Source: Acorus gramineus (Eukaryota; Streptophyta; Magnoliopsida; Acorales; Acoraceae). Taken from it: a stretch of 64,000 nucleotides of DNA. A program made the position numbers and the translations under genes. The stretch's first letter is position 1; each line of letters opens with the position of its first letter. The stretch is taken from NCBI GenBank assembly GCA_030737835.1, contig CM060850.1, forward strand, positions 3,251,788-3,315,787, written 5' to 3'. The notes below the pieces were generated by a model that was not told the origin of the DNA, did no database searches, and saw nothing but the letters and a program-made list of their open reading frames with translations. Shown piece by piece: positions 58,833-64,000 of this stretch.

Positions 58833-59842
58833 GATGGATTTGAAGTTGGCTCCTCGTCTGATCAAAGGATGGAATATTTATTAAGAAGGCTCTTCATAAT
58901 ATCCAAGATGTTTCAGGGGCAAGAATCTTTTCTGATTTAAATCTTCTTTGAGTATAATTAACTTTTAATCATTTTAGTTAACTGGTAGGGGAAATTTTTT
59001 CATATTAATACGAACTGTCTATACATATAAGATTCTTATAATATGAAATTTCTTTTCCTAGGACTATTGTTTTATTCCTTCAAAACATGGGTTATTTTTA
59101 GTTTCGTTATTAAAGAATTTGTTCTCTGATGTGGCTTGAGGTCTTCCATTGATAGTTGAAATTTTGCTTCGTGTCATTCAATCAGGATATTGGGAGGGAC
59201 ATTATTGTTCTAGTTCCCGTTAGATCAATGACAATGAATATGATTTTTCTACACCTGTGTGTAATAATGGTAGTAGCCTTCATTATTTTTTTTATAAAAA
59301 ATATATATTGTGATAAGAAGTAGAGTATACATTGAGATACACTAATATAAATTTTAATTTTTATAAATTATGATAATACAATACATTGTATTATCACAAT
59401 ATATAGAGAACCGGAAATTTATTTCTGAGTTGTAGACGGGCTGTAAAATGTGCTATGTTTATCCGTCCTCATATAATAATGAAAAAAAATAAGAGCGCTG
59501 ATATACTCAGAACCATTTTGCAGCCTAATTTGCAGTATTATATACTATGATAATGTATGAGGTTCTATTATAGTGTATGGAGGTTCTATCATAGTGTATG
59601 GCGTAAAAAAAAAAAAATTTTAAAAAAAGAAAAAATACACTATTGCATCTCAATATATATATTTCATTTTGTATAACAGTATATAATTCAAAGAGAGAAT
59701 GTATGGTTTTTTTTTAAAAAAACTGATGTGGACTGTAGATGAGATTGCACGAGAGACTAAACCTATCATTTTCTAAAAAATTATGAAGTCATTTAACAAC
59801 TTGCTTTTGTGCACCAGTTGCAAATAGATTTGAACCGGGCCC
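58833..59842. repeat. AT-rich intergenic DNA with a foldback element
   Basis: About 59280-59720 is a degraded member of the foldback family: the left arm TATACATTGAGATACACTAA pairs with the right arm around TACACTATTGCATCTCAATA. Internal repeats such as TCTATCATAGTGTATGG occur. The rest of the interval is without a recognisable gene. Confidence 0.5.
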
Positions 59843-59968
59843 AGGCACATGTGGGCTAGCTTAGGCTATTGGGCTTAATCAAACAAAACAGAAAACTAGG
59901 CACATGTGGGCTAGCTTAGGCTATTGGGCTTAATCAAACAAAAAAGAAAACTAGGCACATGTGGGCTA
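59843..59968. repeat. 55-bp tandem repeat, about 2.3 copies
   Basis: Copies start at 59843, 59898 and 59953 with AGGCACATGTGGGCTAG. The two full copies differ by one base (AAAACAG versus AAAAAAG). Each copy holds the palindrome CACATGTG. Confidence 0.9.
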
Positions 59969-60752
59969 GTATATGTTATATATTGTAGAGTCTGATGATG
60001 TGCGCAAAGGATTGTTGGCGCTACGCAGGGATGGACGGGTGTCTTTCGTGTATTGATTTTTTTATCCTTAATGAGATGCCAGTATAAAAGGACATCTCAT
60101 ATTTTTCATTAGACTCTAGGGTTTTTATCTTCGGTGTGACCATTGTAAAAACTTCTCATTGATAGTGGATTGATCTCTGGTATGCTCGTGGATGTAGGCA
60201 AGATTTGCCGAACCGCATAAATTTTTGTGTCTTTATTTCGATTTGTTTGTTTATTTCCTTTGATTGATTGCATCCCAAGATCCGAAATTGTAACAGTATA
60301 TACTTCATTTCATACACTTCATTTGAAGAGTGTATGATTTTTTTAAAAAAGAAAACCGGTGTGGACTGCAATTGAGGCTACAATAAGGGTTAGATGTATT
60401 ATTTTCCAGAAAGAAATCATGTTTTAAGAAAACTTAGATCATTTTGTTTCGATTATCACAGTTGATCGCTTAATATTGAGAAAGTAAGTAATTGATTGTT
60501 ATATATGTGTTATATTAGAATACTAGAATACATAAATATCTGTTGTAGTCATGATTATATAGTCTTTATACACCCTCCAAGATGTGAATATCAATATGAG
60601 ATGAATCGGTGGAGATGGAACATGATCTGATCTGATATATGCCGGCTCCCGTAAGCCACGCATTACAGGAATGTGTTTTAACTAGTATGTGTTTTGACTA
60701 GTATGTACATATTGATAATTTTGACTAGTATATCAATTTTGAATGGAATCCT
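59969..60752. other. Intergenic, no gene seen
   Basis: AT-rich. About 60290-60400 carries a fragment of the foldback family (GTGTGGACTGCAATTGAGGC). The motif TTTTGACTAGTAT is repeated three times at about 60690-60740. No gene is seen. Confidence 0.45.
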
Positions 60753-60988
60753 GTTAGGTCCAACATTTGTTGGACAATTTGATTGTCCAACGCGATCATG
60801 ATCATTTGATCTTATTGAGTCATTATGACTAAGATATTACATCAAATTTTAAAATTAAAATTAGAACCAATTAAATTCTAACATTTCTTTTTCTAAGATT
60901 CAATTAAATTTTGTATCTCAAAATGATAAAATCGGATGGTCACGATCGCATTGGACAATCAAATTATCCAACGCGTGTTGGATCTAAC
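60753..60988. mobile_element. Short inverted-repeat element (MITE), about 236 bp
   Basis: The ends form an inverted repeat of about 60 bp: GTTAGGTCCAACATTTGTTG on the left, and GTTAGATCCAACACGCGTTG as the complement of the right end. Both continue with GATTGTCCAA(C/T)GCGATC. No target-site duplication was recognised, so the class is open. There is no coding capacity. Confidence 0.65.
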
Positions 60989-61890
60989 TCGAGCCCATTT
61001 TGAATTTGATATTTTGATTGAAATTTATTGGAAATATCCCAATATAGCTGATGGTGGAATCAACCGAATTTGCCATACATAAAAAAAAAAACCCGTTGGA
61101 GACTTGGGGTTTCCAAAAAGGGCGTTGTTACACCCAGATCTATTTCCAGCCTCAATTCTAGCCTTATATGCATCGATAGATTTCTCCGCATATGCTCATG
61201 TTAACAAGGCATATGCTTTGAAAGAATTTTTTTACATTTTCTATAAATGTATATAAGCAATTCATTGGACTATATGCTTCATTTTTTTATAAAAGCATGT
61301 ACCTTATTAGATGAAGTATACTATTTTTAAAAATTCAAAACACATACATACTGGAATTGAGGTTGGATATAACATTATCCTTTCAAAAAATCTTTAAGGT
61401 CCATGGCCCAGATCGGACCCGGGCAGGCATATGGGCAGGCTATTCTGTGTTGGGCCTCGGGTTGGGCATGGGGTTTTTCCCTAAATCCCAGGCCCGACCC
61501 TATGGGGGCACTGGGCACAGACTTAGGCTTGGAAATTTAATTTCCGGGTTGGGTTGGGTCCGTGCATGCGGGCCGTTTGCCATGCCCAGTGACATCAACC
61601 CGTTTTAATAAATCAAAATATAAAATCAAGGTAAGCCAAATATTAAGAAAATATTTAATAGACTGATGATATATATTAAAAGAGGTTTCAGCCAAAAATT
61701 ACAGTATTTTGAATGAAAATTTTGTATGTCGATGTCTTATTTAACAGTGTGTAAACTATTTTGAATGAAAATTTACGTATGACAGAGTCTTATTTATTTT
61801 ATACTAAAATAAAGATGATTAATGTACGTGGGGTTCAATGTTGTTTTATTTTTATTTAATATTATCTTTTATATCAGTTGAAAAAAATTA
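60989..61890. other. Intergenic, no gene seen
   Basis: About 61230-61375 has partial foldback-family sequence. About 61390-61600 is GC-richer and repetitive (GGCCCG / CGGGTTGGG motifs), probably an old repeat. No gene is seen. Confidence 0.45.
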
Positions 61891-62573
61891 GGGTTTTTTT
61901 TGGCATATATACATCAATTAAATCTTGATTTTGTCAAAATACTCTGCTTAAAATGGTCTGTCTAAAAATACCCTTAAAAAACTCATAAGTGGTGCATCCA
62001 TACCCCTTTATCACATGATGTTAATGCCCCGTATCCAATCCTGATTAATTAGTTAACCATGGGGCGCGCAATTACAAACTACCCTCTCTTAATTCTTCTA
62101 AAATCCAAACCCACATGAAACTGATAAAAAAAAATTCTCCCTCTATCATCCCCTCTTCAATCCGTCCGCCCTCCGAGAAACCCAAATCACAAATCCCTAA
62201 CCATGAGAGGTGTTCATGATGCTTGAAATGAAAAGTTGATGATGCTTGAGATGAACTCATCTTTGTACGGTGATTTTGGGTTTTGAATGGGGTCCGGGCA
62301 AAGAAGATTGGGTAGGAGATTAATTTGGGGTTGAGAATTTAGATATGGGTGGTTGAAGAAGATCGAACCAAGGTTAGTTTGGTCTTTTCAGTCATTTTTA
62401 ACCGTGCTAATAGCTTTTTGATAAAGAAAATTAATCCGAACTCACATCTGTTAATCGTAAGGGTATGAATGCACAACTTATAAGTTTTTTTTGTGGTATT
62501 TTTGGATAGACCATTTTAAACTGAGTATTTTGATAAAATTGAGATTTAACAGGAATATATATGCAAAAAATCC
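61891..62573. mobile_element. Mutator-like MITE, 683 bp
   Basis: Long inverted ends of about 125 bp share AAAATGGTCT, CAAAATACTC and similar stretches in matching order. The flanks are the 9-bp direct repeat AAAAAATTA (61882-61890 and 62574-62582). Long ends and a 9-bp duplication point to the Mutator type. The interior (about 62040-62400) is GC-richer and could include a captured fragment, but nothing is recognisable. Confidence 0.72.
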
Positions 62574-62582
62574 AAAAAATTA

Positions 62583-64000
62583 TAAGTCGATGAAAAAGGT
62601 ATCAATTTATTGGCTAATATGTTTTGGATTGAAAATAATACTTATAGCCCAGTTTATAGTCCCATTTGTAGTTCAAATATCTTTTGCATTTTTTATAAAA
62701 TGAAATATATACTTATATGAATTGAATGTCTATATTTTTATATTTTTCATAGTTGAGTATTTACTAAGATAACTACATTATTATCTTGGAGTTCAAAAAA
62801 TGAATGGAGAGGGTGAGATCCACCCCTAAAATTTGGATGAGTGAGAAAAGGAGGATACTACATTATTATTATGTTTTTCCTAGTAGGATAATATTGACTT
62901 CATTTTGATGAAGGCACGATTTTTTTTTAATGTTTTGTTATATTTCACAAAACAAAAAAAAAACATGTTTTGTTATATGAAATGAAAACATGTGAGAATT
63001 GTTATAAAAGATTAAGTATAAAACTAAATGTAATATTATTCTTGCATTTTATGTCGTTGTTCTAGTAGTGACATAAGTTGATGGTATTGAATCACATGAA
63101 AATATATAGTAGACACATTAAAGGCACGCGACAACAATACATTATATATAATTACATACTGCGACAACACTTATGAGTATGAGTTTAACTCTTATAACCT
63201 TATGATCAAACAAACATACCCTTAAGTACAATCACAAAACATTAGTTTTTAGTATTAGTGTTGATATGGAAGCCAAATATTGGTATAGCTAGCTAAATAT
63301 AACATACACAAATTAAAACAAACAATTTACAGAGGACGTCTGAATATTTCTATATATATTTGTTGAAACACGGAATGAAGGATAATGCCTGGTATCTTTT
63401 TATTATAATGTTCCAATTAAAGCTCCACAATTTCTCACGTCCAAATCTATTGAAAAAATAATAAGGTGTGTAAAGTTATAAAGAATAAGTCACGTTCATG
63501 ATGCTTTTGATATATAGTCCATTCCTCTCTCAATCAGAGTTGTGTCATCACTCACTACATATATTTTTTTATCTTCTTAACTACCATGCATGATCCATGC
63601 AAAAAGAGACCTCCCTCGATTTCTCACAATAGTTATTTTAAGTCAGTAGTTTATTTTCACCATGCAAATGATGATAAGATCAGAAAAGGATGAGGGGGCA
63701 AATGCTATTTCTTGGAAGAAGCTAATGAAGGGGGTTGATAAAAAAACAAAACCCCAGACAATGTTTTGCTTGGTGGAAGCCTTTCTTCATGGGCTTCCAA
63801 TTAGGGGTTTAGGTTTTAAAAGGTTGTCCAAAGGAGAGGACGTGTGACTTTATAACTAGGCTCGATGTATATCCACATTTAGTCAGCCAACAATAATAAA
63901 GTAGGATCTTATTTTTAATTAGTTCCTTTTTTTCTTTATAATTTCACTTTATGAATGTCAATTGTTTTCCAGTATTTGCTAATTAGAACTAAAAGAAGAA
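62583..64000. other. Intergenic to the window end, no gene seen
   Basis: AT-rich throughout. A 61-codon open frame at 63662-63847 (+) has no recognisable features. No tRNA, snRNA or element end was recognised. Confidence 0.5.

Noticed and set aside
1-64000. CRISPR arrays, operons, bacterial-type genes or organelle DNA
   Set aside because: Spliced genes, plant snRNA promoter and plant transposons throughout; no regularly spaced repeat array or organellar gene was seen.

Overview
This is nuclear DNA of a flowering plant, probably a eudicot. It is AT-rich, has spliced genes with GT-AG introns, a plant-type Pol II snRNA promoter, and many plant transposon classes recognisable by their ends and target-site duplications. 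I can support five protein-coding genes, one U2 snRNA gene and about a dozen mobile elements. The species cannot be told from the sequence.

Layout. 1-20.1 kb is gene-poor and built from nested repeats: a tandemly duplicated block split by a 430-bp hAT-type MITE (8-bp duplication), a 3.9-kb non-autonomous CACTA element (3-bp duplication), a duplicated block with a foldback MITE, a second CACTA-like end, an LTR-like segment and a 1.3-kb TIR element. 20.2-26.05 kb (+) holds a nodulin-like/NFD4-type major facilitator gene with three exons and a 4-kb intron containing MITEs. 26.5-32.1 kb (-) is an ACBP3-type acyl-CoA-binding protein gene, convergent with the transporter. Its first intron carries a 2.0-kb Mutator-like element (9-bp duplication) with a captured heme oxygenase gene fragment and a decayed Ulp1-like protease end. 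34.4-34.8 kb is a U2 snRNA gene with upstream element and TATA box. 36.0-37.7 kb is an internally deleted Ty1-copia retrotransposon.

38.5-45.2 kb (+) is a 15-exon gene for endoplasmin (ER HSP90/GRP94, SHEPHERD type), ending in KDEL, with two exact ERSE motifs in its promoter. 46.1-49.7 kb (+) is a seven-exon gene for a calmodulin-lysine N-methyltransferase-like protein. 53.9-55.4 kb (-) is a thaumatin-like protein with a probable GPI-anchor signal. 55.4-64 kb has no supported gene: AT-rich foldback repeats, a 55-bp tandem repeat, an ACGT-core cluster, a short inverted-repeat element and a 683-bp Mutator-like MITE.

The genes do not form one pathway. Endoplasmin and the thaumatin-like protein both belong to the secretory route, and ACBP3 is membrane-anchored or secreted, but their proximity looks incidental. 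All five gene models were spliced by eye, and every exon chain keeps one reading frame. The least certain piece is the last exon of ACBP3. I did not find a previously undescribed multi-gene system. The most unusual items are the heme oxygenase fragment with an internal micro-inversion, the paired ERSEs, and the U2 gene whose 3' end is tandemly duplicated.
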